From assembly GCA_016707205.1 (NCBI GenBank), contig JADJHZ010000024.1:338501-402500 (forward strand): DNA of 64,000 bases. Reading direction: 5' to 3'. The stretch is from Haliscomenobacter sp. (GTDB taxonomy: Bacteria > Bacteroidota > Bacteroidia > Chitinophagales > Saprospiraceae). The translations under genes and the position numbers were made by a program. Below the pieces are notes generated by a model. The model did not search any database. It was given only the letters and a program-made list of their open reading frames with translations, and was not told the origin of the DNA. This document shows, piece after piece, positions 53,340 to 62,427 of this stretch; the stretch's first letter is position 1, and each line of letters starts with the position of its first letter.

Positions 53340-54776
53340 ATGGAAAAAATAAGCGTTTTCGACATGCTCAAGATCGGGGTGGGGCCTTCCAGTTCCCATA
53401 CCCTGGGCCCCTGGCGGGCTGCCGAACGGTTCGTCGGGGAATTGAAATCCGCCGGGGTGCTGAACCTTACCGCCCGGGTGCGCGTCCACTTTTACGGGTC
53501 GCTGGCGCTTACCGGCAAAGGCCACGGCACCGATGTGGCGGTACTCCTGGGCCTGAGCGGGAAAGACCCCGTGACGGTCCCGCTGGAGGAGGTCCAAACC
53601 CTTCCGGCTGCCGTGATAGAAAATCACTTGCTGCAACTGGACGGCAACCATACCATTGCTTTTTCTCCCTCCAAAGACCTTGTTTTCCACTTCTCTGAAG
53701 CGCTTCCGTTACACGCTAACGGCATGATCTGCGAAGCCTACGACGAAGCTGGCGTATGCCGGTTTACCGGAACCTACTACTCCATCGGAGGAGGGTTTGT
53801 AATCAAAGAAGGGGAACAAAACTCCCCCCCGGGCGGATCGCCCCTAAACCCCCTCCCCTTCCCCATCGCTACGGCGGAAGAACTCACCCACTACTGCCAG
53901 AAGAACGGCTGGACCATCTCCGACATCGTCTACGAAAATGAAACACACTGGCGCTCCAGAGAATCTATCGACGAAGGGCTACTCCACATCTGGAGCGTGA
54001 TGCGCGAATGCATCTTTCGCGGCTGTCATACCGAGGGCATCCTGCCCGGCGGGCTTCAGGTGGAGCGGCGCGCCAGCGGCCTCAATAAAAAACTCCTTGC
54101 CAATGCCGGTTACGACACGGCGGAGGAATGGATCCGAGCGATCCGGAACCATTCCTTCGGATTTTCGGAGATCATCAAGTGGATCGGCTGCTTCGCCCTG
54201 GCGGTCAATGAAGAAAACGCCAACTTTGGCCGGGTAGTCACCGCCCCGACCAACGGCGCCGCCGGCGTCATCCCGGCGGTGTTGATGTTTTACCTCTGCT
54301 TCACCGATCCGGAACCCGGGCCGGACGACATCGTCCGCTTCCTCCTCGTAGCCGGGGAGATCGGTTCCATATTCAAAAAAGGCTCGACGATTTCTGCCGC
54401 TATGGGCGGATGTCAGGCCGAAATCGGCGTGTCGTCTGCTATGGCCGCCGCCGCCCTCTGCGAGCGCCTCGGCGGTAGCCCCGGGCAATGCCTCATGGCC
54501 GCCGAAATCGCCATGGAACACCACCTCGGCCTTACCTGCGACCCCATCGGCGGCCTCGTCCAGATCCCCTGCATCGAACGCAACTCCATGGGCGCCATCA
54601 AAGCCATCACCGCCGCCAAAATCGCTCAGGAAAGCGACCCCGCCAAAGCTAAAGTCAGCCTCGACGGCGTCATCAAAACCATGTGGCAAACCGCCCAGGA
54701 TATGAACCACAAATACAAGGAAACCTCGCTGGGAGGACTTGCGGTGAATGTGGCGATATCGGTGCCGGAGTGTTGA
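53340..54776 (+). CDS. sdaA: L-serine ammonia-lyase, iron-sulfur dependent, single chain
   Basis: Deaminates serine to pyruvate. 478 residues: beta domain with [18 protein letters not shown], alpha domain with three cysteines of the 4Fe-4S cluster candidates in [14 protein letters not shown] and PCIERN. The single-chain form is normal in Gram-negatives. The NifU-like protein at 37820 could supply its cluster, though nothing links them. Confidence 0.95.
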   Translation: MEKISVFDMLKIGVGPSSSHTLGPWRAAERFVGELKSAGVLNLTARVRVHFYGSLALTGKGHGTDVAVLLGLSGKDPVTVPLEEVQTLPAAVIENHLLQLDGNHTIAFSPSKDLVFHFSEALPLHANGMICEAYDEAGVCRFTGTYYSIGGGFVIKEGEQNSPPGGSPLNPLPFPIATAEELTHYCQKNGWTISDIVYENETHWRSRESIDEGLLHIWSVMRECIFRGCHTEGILPGGLQVERRASGLNKKLLANAGYDTAEEWIRAIRNHSFGFSEIIKWIGCFALAVNEENANFGRVVTAPTNGAAGVIPAVLMFYLCFTDPEPGPDDIVRFLLVAGEIGSIFKKGSTISAAMGGCQAEIGVSSAMAAAALCERLGGSPGQCLMAAEIAMEHHLGLTCDPIGGLVQIPCIERNSMGAIKAITAAKIAQESDPAKAKVSLDGVIKTMWQTAQDMNHKYKETSLGGLAVNVAISVPEC

Positions 54777-54780
54777 GAAG

Positions 54781-54820
54781 AGAGGGAGCAGGGAGAGAGG
54801 GAGCAGGGAGCAGGGAGAGG
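54781..54820. repeat. GGGAGCA array
   Basis: AGAGGGAGCAGGGAGAGAGG-type words between the sdaA stop and the four-helix-bundle gene. Same orientation as 55256-55298 on the other side of that gene. Confidence 0.85.
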
Positions 54821-54849
54821 TGTCTAAAAAGTTTTTTAATCTGCGTGAA

Positions 54850-55254
54850 ATGGAGGATGACGATATGTTCATTTGGGAAGACCCGATCCAACTTTACCAA
54901 AAGCTTGGAGTGTGGGAAAAATCTCACCGGCTGACCCTAGCCGTTTATGAGCTGACCTTATCTTTTCCCAAAGAAGAACTTTTTGGGATAACGAGCCAAT
55001 TAAGACGATCTGCGGCCTCTGTTGGCCTGAATATAGTTGAAGGCAATGCGCGCGGAAGCACAAAGGAATACATTAGATTTTTGATAATGGCTCGAGCATC
55101 ATGTCAGGAAGCGCATTACCTGATATTTCTTTCGAGAGATCTGAATTACGTAAAACCTGAAAAAGCAAATCAAATCCTTTCTCAAATTGAGGAAATTGGA
55201 AGAATGCTGAATGCCTTGATCTCCGCGCTTAAACCGAAGATTAAGAATGGGTAA
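54850..55254 (+). CDS. Four-helix-bundle protein of the S23/Avd family
   Basis: 134 residues from the ATG at 54850 (an open frame upstream runs through the repeat and is not used). YQKLGVWEKSHRLTLAVYEL, FPKEELFGITSQLRRSA, and NIVEGNARGSTKEYIRFL are the family's hallmark. Members are found as 23S rRNA intervening-sequence proteins and as Avd in diversity-generating retroelements; no reverse transcriptase or rRNA is here. The gene is enclosed by GGGAGCA arrays on both sides. Confidence 0.88.
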   Translation: MEDDDMFIWEDPIQLYQKLGVWEKSHRLTLAVYELTLSFPKEELFGITSQLRRSAASVGLNIVEGNARGSTKEYIRFLIMARASCQEAHYLIFLSRDLNYVKPEKANQILSQIEEIGRMLNALISALKPKIKNG

Positions 55255-55255
55255 G

Positions 55256-55298
55256 CAGGGAGCAGGGAGAGAGGGAGCGGGGAGAAAGGGAGCAGAGC
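55256..55298. repeat. GGGAGCA array
   Basis: GCAGGGAGCAGGGAGAGAGGGAGCGGGGAG-type words directly after the four-helix-bundle gene's stop codon. Complement of the following array at 55398-55555. Confidence 0.85.
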
Positions 55299-55397
55299 TG
55301 CGAAAAAAATTGACGGATAGTTCAAGATTCTTGCTTTTTGATTAAAAAAGCAACTGATAATCAATTGGTTAAACAACTAAGACACCCTTTTTTAAAC

Positions 55398-55558
55398 AGT
55401 TCTCTGCTCTCTGCTCCCTTCTCTCTGCTCCCCTGCTCCCCTGCTCTCTTTTCCCTGCTCTCTTTTCCCTGCTCCCTGCTCCCTGCTTCCCTGCTCCCCT
55501 TCCCTGCTTCCCTGCTCCCCTGCTCCCTTTCTCCCTGCTCCCTTATCCCCGCTCTCCC
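55398..55558. repeat. Long TGCTCCC array overlapping the rhomboid 3' end
   Basis: About 20 units of CTGCTCCC and CTCCCTG with slight changes, the longest array in the window. Its right end supplies the last codons (GERG) and stop of the rhomboid gene. With 55256-55298 it forms a fold-back with a loop of about 100 bp. Confidence 0.9.
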
Positions 55559-56199
55559 CGCCTCACATTCCGGTAATAAAACCCCGCCAGCACCCCAAAC
55601 ACAAACCCGCCAATATGGGCCCAATAGGCGACCCCGCCCGACTCGCCGGGCGCTGCCTGGAGCTCGCCGAGACCGCTCTGAAACTGGAAGTAGATCCAGA
55701 AGCCGAGGAACAGAATAGACGGCACATAAAACGGAAAAATAAAAAACAGCACCCGCACCCGGGAGCTGGGGAATAGCACCATATATGCGCCCATGACGCC
55801 GGAAATGGCGCCGCTGGCGCCAATAGTCGGAATCTGGCTGTCCAGATTGAAAAAAATATGGGCGGCATGAGCGATCAGCCCCGCCAGCAAATAAAACAGC
55901 AGGAAGCGCCCGTTGCCGATCGTCGCCTCGATATTATCCGCAAAAATCCAGAGGAACACCATGTTCCCGATAATATGCGCCCATCCGCCATGCAGGAACA
56001 AGCTGGTGAACAGCGCAAACCAGTCCTGCCCGTGCACGATCTCGTAAGGCACCGCCCCGAACGTGTACACAAACTCCTCGGCATAAGCGCCCTGATTCAT
56101 CTGCCATACAAAGATCAGCACATTCACTACAATCAACCCGTAGCTGAACAACGGGTAATGCCCGCCTTTGATGTTGTCGTCGCCAATGGGAAAAAGCAT
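55543..56199 (-). CDS. Rhomboid intramembrane serine protease
   Basis: 218 residues, six membrane segments. Catalytic Ser in GASGAISG (S129) and His in WAHIGGFVFG (H195), with the conserved HGGWAHIIGNM (70-80). The C-terminal GERG comes from the repeat array. Confidence 0.93.
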   Translation of the reverse strand: MLFPIGDDNIKGGHYPLFSYGLIVVNVLIFVWQMNQGAYAEEFVYTFGAVPYEIVHGQDWFALFTSLFLHGGWAHIIGNMVFLWIFADNIEATIGNGRFLLFYLLAGLIAHAAHIFFNLDSQIPTIGASGAISGVMGAYMVLFPSSRVRVLFFIFPFYVPSILFLGFWIYFQFQSGLGELQAAPGESGGVAYWAHIGGFVFGVLAGFYYRNVRRGERG

Positions 56200-56227
56200 A
56201 GTCGTCGATTTTGCGGGAAAGATAAGG

Positions 56228-56292
56228 AATTGAGTGGTTGGGTGGTTGGGGTGGTTAGTGGTTGGTGGTTAGTGGTTGGTGGTTGAGTTGGT
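56228..56292. repeat. GGTTGAGTGGTT array upstream of rhomboid
   Basis: Words GAGTGGTTGGGTGGTT, GTGGTTAGTGGTTGG x2, GGTGGTTGAG. Same family as 31490-31535. Begins 29 bp from the rhomboid start codon. Confidence 0.8.
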
Positions 56293-56362
56293 AGCATGGC
56301 ACGAAACCGAAACACCCAGCCCCGGAGAGGCCCAACGTTGGTAACATTGCATGAACCTGTTC

Positions 56363-56414
56363 GCCGGAATCCTCAGATTCCGTGCGGAACTATCAGCCGG
56401 TCCCCTGACCGGCG
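56363..56414 (+). repeat. Two-hairpin 52-bp element, copy 3
   Basis: Third copy. Hairpin 1 as in copy 1; hairpin 2 is GCCGGTC-CCCT-GACCGGC, with a change only in the loop. A further perfect hairpin TTTGAGGC-TCC-GCCTCAAA follows at 56472-56490. It lies in the long spacer upstream of the adhesin. Confidence 0.85.
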
Positions 56415-56471
56415 TTCCTTTTTTAACACGTTCCTGACAGCTATGGGCGCCTGCCTCGTGCGCTGTACCTC

Positions 56472-56490
56472 TTTGAGGCTCCGCCTCAAA
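56472..56490. other. Short perfect hairpin
   Basis: TTTGAGGC-TCC-GCCTCAAA, 8-bp stem with a 3-base loop, 57 bp after the third two-hairpin element. Confidence 0.6.
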
Positions 56491-56580
56491 CGCTAGGGTC
56501 CCGACGTACTCTAGCCCAAACCCATTCCTGTATCCCCATCGGTCGTTTTCGTCCCCGGCCCCGGGGTAGATTCCTATTTT

Positions 56581-56632
56581 CCTCGCCCCAAAAAGCGCCC
56601 TCCTTTGCCCTCCCGCTCCGTGGGAAACGCCT
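56581..56632. repeat. Degenerate copy of the 39345-39525 element arm
   Basis: CTCCTTTGCCCTCCCGCTCC and GTGGGAAACGCCT differ from the arm at 39357-39390 in only about four of 33 bases. Preceded by CTCGCCCCAAAAA as at 39327-39340. Confidence 0.65.
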
Positions 56633-56639
56633 ATTGTTA

Positions 56640-56998
56640 ACTGTTTATTAATTCTGATCAGGAAGGGTGGATAACAAAACCGGGGAGGGTATCTTTACGG
56701 GGTAAGGCTGTAACCCCCGTCTATTTTACGCCCCACATTTTGTAGGCTCTCCAGTTGATCGATTACAAAAACAGCCAACTTATCGGCTCTGTCGTGCCCC
56801 CCCCCACCAGCATGGCAACAGCTTTAAAATAAAGCAGGTAATATTCAGAGAATATACCGGCAGAAAGAAATGCCACCCGGTATGCTTTTCGGCATACTTC
56901 TTATTTCATCCCTCAACCGATCCAAAAAATCACATTTTTCACCAGGGAGCCGCTTCCAGGGCTATTCCTATTTTAAAAATTAAATAATATCAGAGGTT
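56640..56998. other. Upstream region of the adhesin
   Basis: No gene. TATCTTTA at 56690-56697 resembles a -7 box but lies 300 bp from the start codon. A C9-type run is present near 56800. No other structure I can support. Confidence 0.35.
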
Positions 56999-59900
56999 AT
57001 GCAAAACGGAAAACTACAATGGGTACTGGCTCTTGCCTTTTTTTTAGCGATGAGTTGGGGGAATGGAGGGCTTTGGGGGCAAACCACCACCATTAATTTT
57101 GATGACAATGCAAAATGGACTGCAGGAAGTGCGAGCATTACTTCCTATGCTTCAGACCATCAATATGTTTCTGATAATTGGACATTTACCGGAGGACCGG
57201 CATTAAGAAACACAACATTAGCCCAAGATGCAGTTGCCGGGGCCTTAGGCACCTATTCCTGGAGGTTGAGGGATGCTGCTTGCACATGGACTGGAACTTA
57301 TAATTCAAGTGGAGTTCTGAGCAGTATCGGATTCAAAGTAAGAAGATGGGATAACAGCCCAGATCCAGTATACACGGTTTCATATAGCACCAATGCAGGA
57401 TCCAGTTTCACAGACATTCTTACTATTAATAATACTTTTTTAGACGGCACTTCAAACTGGAAGACATATTCCTATAATTTTCCTACATCGATTTCAGTCA
57501 CATCCGGGCAATTGATTATCCGGTTTCAACAAGCCGGAAGTAGCGAACGGATAATGGTAGATGATTTTTCCTTCACAACAGTATCCTGCACCCCCCCCAC
57601 CACTCAAGCCTCCGGCTTTGCTTCGGCCAATATCCTCTACAACCAGATGGATATTTCCTTTACGCGGGGGAACGGGACCGGGGGCGTCCTGGTGCTCGCC
57701 AAAGCAGGCTCGGCGGTGAATGCCGACCCGGCGGCAAGTACTACCTATACCGCCAATGCAGCTTTTGGCAGCGGCGACCAGATCGGAACGGGGAATTATG
57801 TGGTCTATAAAGGAACGGCAAACGGCGCCGGCATCGGTTCAGGGAATATCCCGATTACCGGATTAAGCGCCAATTCTACCTACCATTTTGCGGTATACGA
57901 ATACGACGGCGCCCCAGGCAGCGAATGTTACCGCACCAGCGATAAACTCCCCGGCAATGCCACTACCATCGCCGGGCCAACGATTACCGTAAGCCCAACT
58001 GCCCTTACCGGCTTCGCCTACAACCAGGGCTCCGGCCCTTCTGCCTCCCAGAACTATACCTTGAGCGCTTCCAATCTGACGCCCGCTGACGGGAACCTCA
58101 CCGTCACCGGGTCGGCCAACTACGAAGTGTCTACGGACAATTCCACCTTCTCCGGCTCGGTCAATGTCGCCTATACCGGCAGCGCTTTGGGCTCCACGCT
58201 CATCTACGTGCGCCTCAAAGCCGGCCTCTCCGCCGGAACCTACAACAGCGAAACGGTCGCCAACTCCGGCGGGGGCGCTTCCATCAAAAACGTGACCTGC
58301 AGCGGCTCCGTAGCCATGCCAACCATCACGGTTAGCCCCACCAGCAGAACCGGCTTTACCTATTTGCAAGGTTCGGGGCCCTCCTCGTCCCAGAGCTATA
58401 CCCTTAGCGGGGCCAATCTAAGTCCCGCTGCCGGCAACCTCACCGTCACCGGGTCGGCCAACGACGAAGTGTCTACGAACAATTCCACCTTCTCCGGTTC
58501 GGTCAATGTCGCCTATACCGGCAGTGCGTTAGGCTCCACGACCCTCTACGTGCGCCTCAAAGCCGGCCTCTCCGCCGGAACCTACAACAGCGAAACGGTC
58601 GCCAACTCCGGCGGGGGCGCTTCCGCAAAAAACGTGACCTGCAGCGGCTCCGTAACTGCCCCTCCTTTGTACTTCCGCACCCGAGTCAGCGGCCCCTGGA
58701 ACGAGGCGGCAACCTGGGATTCTTCACCAGATAACAGCGTCTGGAATCAAGCAACCACTACTCCTGGTTCGGCCGACCTGAGCATCACCATCCGCAGCGG
58801 CGATGTCGTCAGTATCCCTGCCAGCGTGACGGTCGATGAGGTGACCATTTTAAGCGGCGGAACCCTGGAGGTGACGGGCGGAACGCTCACCATTGCCAAT
58901 GGCAGCGGAACAGACCTGCTCGTACAGGGGATACTGAGAAATTCCAGCACCTCCGCATTCACGGTAAATGCCAGCGCTTCCATCGTGGTCGATAACGGAG
59001 GGAAGTATGAGCACAATCCTTCTTCTGCAGGTGGTAGCGTAACCGACATGACCTGGAATGCAGGCGCAACCTGCGAGATAACTAAAGCGGCAGCCGCTCC
59101 GGGTAATCTGGACCAGGCTTTTCACCACGTTACTTGGGCAAGTACCACCCATGGAGCCGCCAATATTAACCTCACAGGGGTTCTGACAACCATCAACGGC
59201 AATTTTACCGTTTCCAATACCGGCACCGGCAGCCTCCGGCTTACCGGAAGCACCTAAATATCCTTCAATGTAGGCGGAAATGTGAACGATTTCATCCGGC
59301 GCCACCTTAGCTCTTGGGAATGGAGGCGCCGCCTCTACGCTAAATATTGCTGGGAACCTTACTTTGGAAGGAACCCTTAATTTTATGGATGGCTCATCCA
59401 GCAACGGCTTTGTCAACCTAAAAGGCAACCTCACCGGTAGCGGAACGATCACCGAATCTACCAGCGGCACCGGCTGTACCCTCACCTTCGACGGAACGTC
59501 CCTGCAAACCGCTTCCTTCGGGACGATCAGTAACCAGGTGAACCTGAAAATCAACAACTCCAGCGGCGTTTCCCTAAGCAGCAGCCTCACCATGCCGCCC
59601 AACACCACCCTGACGCTCACCGCAGGACTGCTGAAACTGAATTCCTATGACCTGACCATGACGGCATCCGGAACCTCCTTTGGAGGGGTTTCCACTACCT
59701 CCTACGTTCAAACCAATAGCTCCGGCAAACTCGTTCTCACCGTGAATAATACTGTCGAACGACAATTTCCGATAGGAAATGCTTCGTTTAATCCGGCTTA
59801 TCTGACCCGGGCTTCCGGTTCGGACACGTATGGCATTTCTGTTTCTGACCAGGTCTTGCTATACGGAACCTCCGGCCCCGAGGTAACCTCCGGGGTGGTC

Positions 59901-60686
59901 GGCCGCACCTGGGACGTCGCCGCCATCAATACCGTGGGTTCCCTCACCGTGAAGCTGCAATGGTACAGCGGAGACGAAAAACCCGGATTTACGCGCTCTA
60001 ATGCCAATGTCTCTCATTATCAAGGCAGTTGGGATTTAGGCCCCGCAGGGGATGCAGGCGCCGCAGAGCCTTATAGCCGAAGCCGTTCCGGGGTCATGAG
60101 CCTTTCGCCATTTACGGTCAGCAGCGGCGGCGCTCTTCCCATCGAACTCCTCGATTTCAAGGCGGAAGTAATTCAATCCTCCGCCCTCCTCACCTGGCGC
60201 ACCGCCTCTGAGCTCAACAACGACTACATGGCCGTGGAGCGCAGCGCGGACGCGATCGAATTCCAGGAAATCGGGCGGGTGAAAGGACAGGGCACGACGC
60301 AGCAGCCCCAGGATTACCGCTTTACCGATGAAGATCCCCTGCCTGGCATCAACTACTACCGCTTGCGGCAGGTGGATTTCGACGGCGCGATGGAATACCA
60401 CAAGGTCGTGGCGGTGGATTTCCGTCCGGAAGGAGCAGCCTCAGCGGGTCTGACTGCATTCCCTTCTCCTGCCACCGATGACTTGCACGTGCGCCTCGCG
60501 GCGCCGTTCCAGTCGGAAGCCGAATATACCGTTACCGACCTCCAGGGCCGCATTGTGTTGCGGGGCGTTTTCCCGGCCCAAAGCGCCCAGGAAACGATCT
60601 CCATCCAGCCTCTTCCCGCAGGGTTGTTCGTGCTCAGTATACAAAATGCCGGACGGGGGGAACGGGTGCGGTTTGTGAAGCGATAG
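56999..60686 (+). pseudogene. Large T9SS-exported surface protein with stop and frameshift
   Basis: With the disruptions removed: 1228 residues. Signal peptide; a beta-sandwich domain (about 30-197); a fibronectin-like domain; two near-identical 114-residue repeats (57980-58321 and 58322-58663); a right-handed-helix-like region (LTVTGSANYEV..., DGTSLQ...); and a T9SS type A sorting domain from about 1140. A TAA at 59255-59257 is followed in the same frame by a good ISFNVGGNVN, then one extra base near 59288-59292 shifts the frame to SSGATLALGNGG. Either real decay or errors in a poorly covered spot. The first domain is distinctly AT-rich. Confidence 0.75.
57980..58663 (+). repeat. Two tandem 342-bp repeats in the adhesin
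   Basis: Units at 57980-58321 and 58322-58663, 114 codons each, beginning ACGATTACCGTAAGC / ACCATCACGGTTAGC. Much of the second half is identical at the DNA level, so recent duplication or gene conversion is likely. Confidence 0.9.
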
Positions 60687-60806
60687 ATAGCGGGGTTACG
60701 AAGTGGCGGGGTTACGAAGTGGCGAGGTTACGAAGTGGCGAGGTTACGAAGTGGCGGGGCAACTTCGTAACCTCGCAACCTCGTAACTTCGTAACCTCGC
60801 CACTTC
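60684..60806. repeat. GTTACGAAGTGGCGAG array with perfect fold-back
   Basis: Direct 16-bp-period words GGTTACGAAGTGGCGA on the left; the reverse words on the right. A 21-bp arm at 60716-60736 is the exact reverse complement of 60786-60806. It lies between the convergent adhesin and ATPase genes and could terminate both. Confidence 0.9.
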
Positions 60807-60814
60807 CCCCCAAC

Positions 60815-61957
60815 CTATAAAACCCAATCCGTATAGTTTTCCGGATGGATCACGGAGAACCGGGATTCGGGATAAGCTTTTTGCCAGGCAACAGGCGGGC
60901 TGGCTTTGGCCGCTGGATTCCATTTGCATTCATAGGCGAAGAGTGCCCCTTCGCGCTCTTCGATCCAATCGATTTCCTGTTGGTCGTACGTGCGCCAAAA
61001 ATAATTATTCACCAGCATACGCCGGTAGTGCTGGTGCTTGACCCGTTCGCTCAGGATATAATTTTCCCATAATTTCCCCTGGTCATTCCGGAGTTCCAAC
61101 GGGTTTAAATTGCTAATCAATACGTTGCGCAACCCGTTGTCTACAAAGTACCATTTTCGATTTTTGACAATCTCTTTTCTTAAGTTCCGGCTAAACCCGC
61201 TTAAACTATAGACGACAAAGAATTTTTCCAAAAGGTCGAGGTACTTATCCACGGTGTTTTTGCTCATGCCCAATTGCCTGCCCAGTTCGTGCGCGGAAAC
61301 TTCTTCGCCCACCTGAAATGCCAGTAACCGAAGTAGATCCTTGATTTTGTTTGCGCTTCGGATGCCTTCCAGGGAAAAAATGTCCTTCAGCAAATAGCTG
61401 TGAACCAATTCGCTCAAATACGCCGCTTTGCCCTCCCGTTCCTGGATTCTGGCGATTTCCGGATAGCTTCCAAAGACCAGCCTCTCGCGCAACCGGTCCT
61501 TGCGTTCCATAGGGGATTCCACCTTCGCCCATTCCTCCTCAGCAAGAGGAAACAGGTGAAACGTTTTTTTTCTTCCCGTCAACGGCTCCCCCAGGGTATT
61601 ATGCATGTCAAATGCTGAAGATCCGGTTACTACAATCTGGATCCCCGGCAGCGTATCCACCATTAATTTGAGTATCCACCCAATGTCGGGGATTTTCTGG
61701 GCTTCATCAATGAGCAGGATGCGCTTTTCCCCCAGGAGTTGCCGATAATTCGCCTCTGTTCTGCGCGCCAATAGTTCGGCCGTGGCAAAATCCTCTCCGT
61801 TCATCCACAAATAAGGTGCCGGCAGCGATGCCGCCAGTTTCTGAAGCAACGCCGTTTTTCCAATCCGCCGGGCGCCAACCAGCATAATCACTTTGTTCGG
61901 CTCCAAAGCCGGCCTTAATTGATCGAGCAAGAGCCTGGGAATCCAATTAGTATCCAT
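60815..61957 (-). CDS. AAA ATPase with DUF4143 domain
   Basis: 380 residues: Walker A VGARRIGKTALL (27-38), Walker B RILLIDEAQ (79-87), sensor GSSAFDM, a winged-helix-like segment VSAHELGRQLGMSKNTVDKYL (about 215-235), and a C-terminal part with DQQEIDW...EGALFAYECKW, a PD-(D/E)xK-like nuclease pattern. The family is common in genomes of free-living bacteria and its role is unknown; defence or toxin functions have been suggested. A palindromic operator abuts its start codon and a partial copy of its 3' end lies at 62175-62270. Confidence 0.88.
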   Translation of the reverse strand: MDTNWIPRLLLDQLRPALEPNKVIMLVGARRIGKTALLQKLAASLPAPYLWMNGEDFATAELLARRTEANYRQLLGEKRILLIDEAQKIPDIGWILKLMVDTLPGIQIVVTGSSAFDMHNTLGEPLTGRKKTFHLFPLAEEEWAKVESPMERKDRLRERLVFGSYPEIARIQEREGKAAYLSELVHSYLLKDIFSLEGIRSANKIKDLLRLLAFQVGEEVSAHELGRQLGMSKNTVDKYLDLLEKFFVVYSLSGFSRNLRKEIVKNRKWYFVDNGLRNVLISNLNPLELRNDQGKLWENYILSERVKHQHYRRMLVNNYFWRTYDQQEIDWIEEREGALFAYECKWNPAAKASPPVAWQKAYPESRFSVIHPENYTDWVL

Positions 61958-61958
61958 A

Positions 61959-62000
61959 TTTAGCTAAATTTGGTCAATATGATGATCAAATTTAGCTAAA
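61959..62000. promoter_or_regulatory. Paired palindromic operator upstream of the ATPase
   Basis: TTTAGCTAAATTTG (61959-61972) and its exact reverse complement (61987-62000). Each arm contains the 10-bp palindrome TTTAGCTAAA; the two are 32 bp apart centre to centre, about three helical turns. It begins one base from the start codon, so a bound protein would block initiation. Confidence 0.7.
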
Positions 62001-62042
62001 TTTTAATACTTTTTCAAGGCTTTCCTGCGCGTCTTTGGATTT

Positions 62043-62089
62043 CGCCGGTCGGGCTGAACGTCCAGACCGTAGCGTCTGGAGGGACGGCG
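62043..62089. repeat. Possible diverged relative of the two-hairpin element
   Basis: CGCCGGTCGGGCTGAACG then a TCCAGAC/GTCTGGA hairpin and CGGCG. In reverse it begins CGCCG and ends GACCGGCG like the 52-bp element, with CTGAACG as in copy 1, but the second hairpin is missing. Weak relation. Confidence 0.3.
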
Positions 62090-62104
62090 AATCGTTTCGC
62101 ACGA

Positions 62105-62168
62105 AACCTCGCAGCCTCGCAACCTCGTAACTTCGCAACCTCGTAACTTCGAAACCTCGCCACTTTTC
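62105..62168. repeat. CTCGCAACCTCGTAACTT array
   Basis: Eight words of the GTTGCGAA family in one orientation, matching 60764-60806 both in words and in what follows (the ATPase 3' end). Confidence 0.85.
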
Positions 62169-62174
62169 CCCAAC

Positions 62175-62270
62175 CTAAAAAACCCCATCCGGATAGTTTT
62201 CCGGATGGATCGCGGAGAACCGGGATTCGGGATAGGCTTTTTGCCAGGCAACCGGCGGGCTGGCTTTGGC
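62175..62270 (-). pseudogene. Relic of the DUF4143 ATPase 3' end
   Basis: About 95 bp nearly identical to 60815-60911, encoding the last 31 residues (AKASPPVAWQKAYPESRFSA, HPENYP) and the same TAG stop, with no further part of the gene. The preceding array is duplicated with it. Either a fragment of a lost paralogue or a copy made by recombination at the array. Confidence 0.85.
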
Positions 62271-62320
62271 GTCGGAGCTTCCAACAGATACACCACCGTA
62301 AATCGGGACAGCAAGGAAGT

Positions 62321-62343
62321 GACGAATGAGAAATTCATTCGTC
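62321..62343. other. 9-bp hairpin upstream of the T9SS protein
   Basis: GACGAATGA-GAAAT-TCATTCGTC, followed by TATATAAAAAAAC. It may be a terminator for the plus strand or a leader structure of the gene at 62428. Confidence 0.45.
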
Positions 62344-62427
62344 TATATAAAAAAACAATCATATATTAATTATTGCTGTAACAAATCATCGTTTGCCATA
62401 TAAGGCAAGCGAAAACTATCTTAACCT

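Noticed and set aside
54781..55558. Diversity-generating retroelement (because of the Avd-like protein)
   Set aside because: No reverse transcriptase, no template/variable repeat pair with A-to-N changes, and no C-type lectin target gene in the window.
56200..56998. Insertion sequence or transposase remnant
   Set aside because: Only short repeats and hairpins; no transposase frame, terminal inverted repeats with target duplication or relic thereof.
62003..62362. 119-codon minus-strand frame
   Set aside because: It runs through the array, the ATPase relic in a different frame and unrelated DNA; not a coherent protein.
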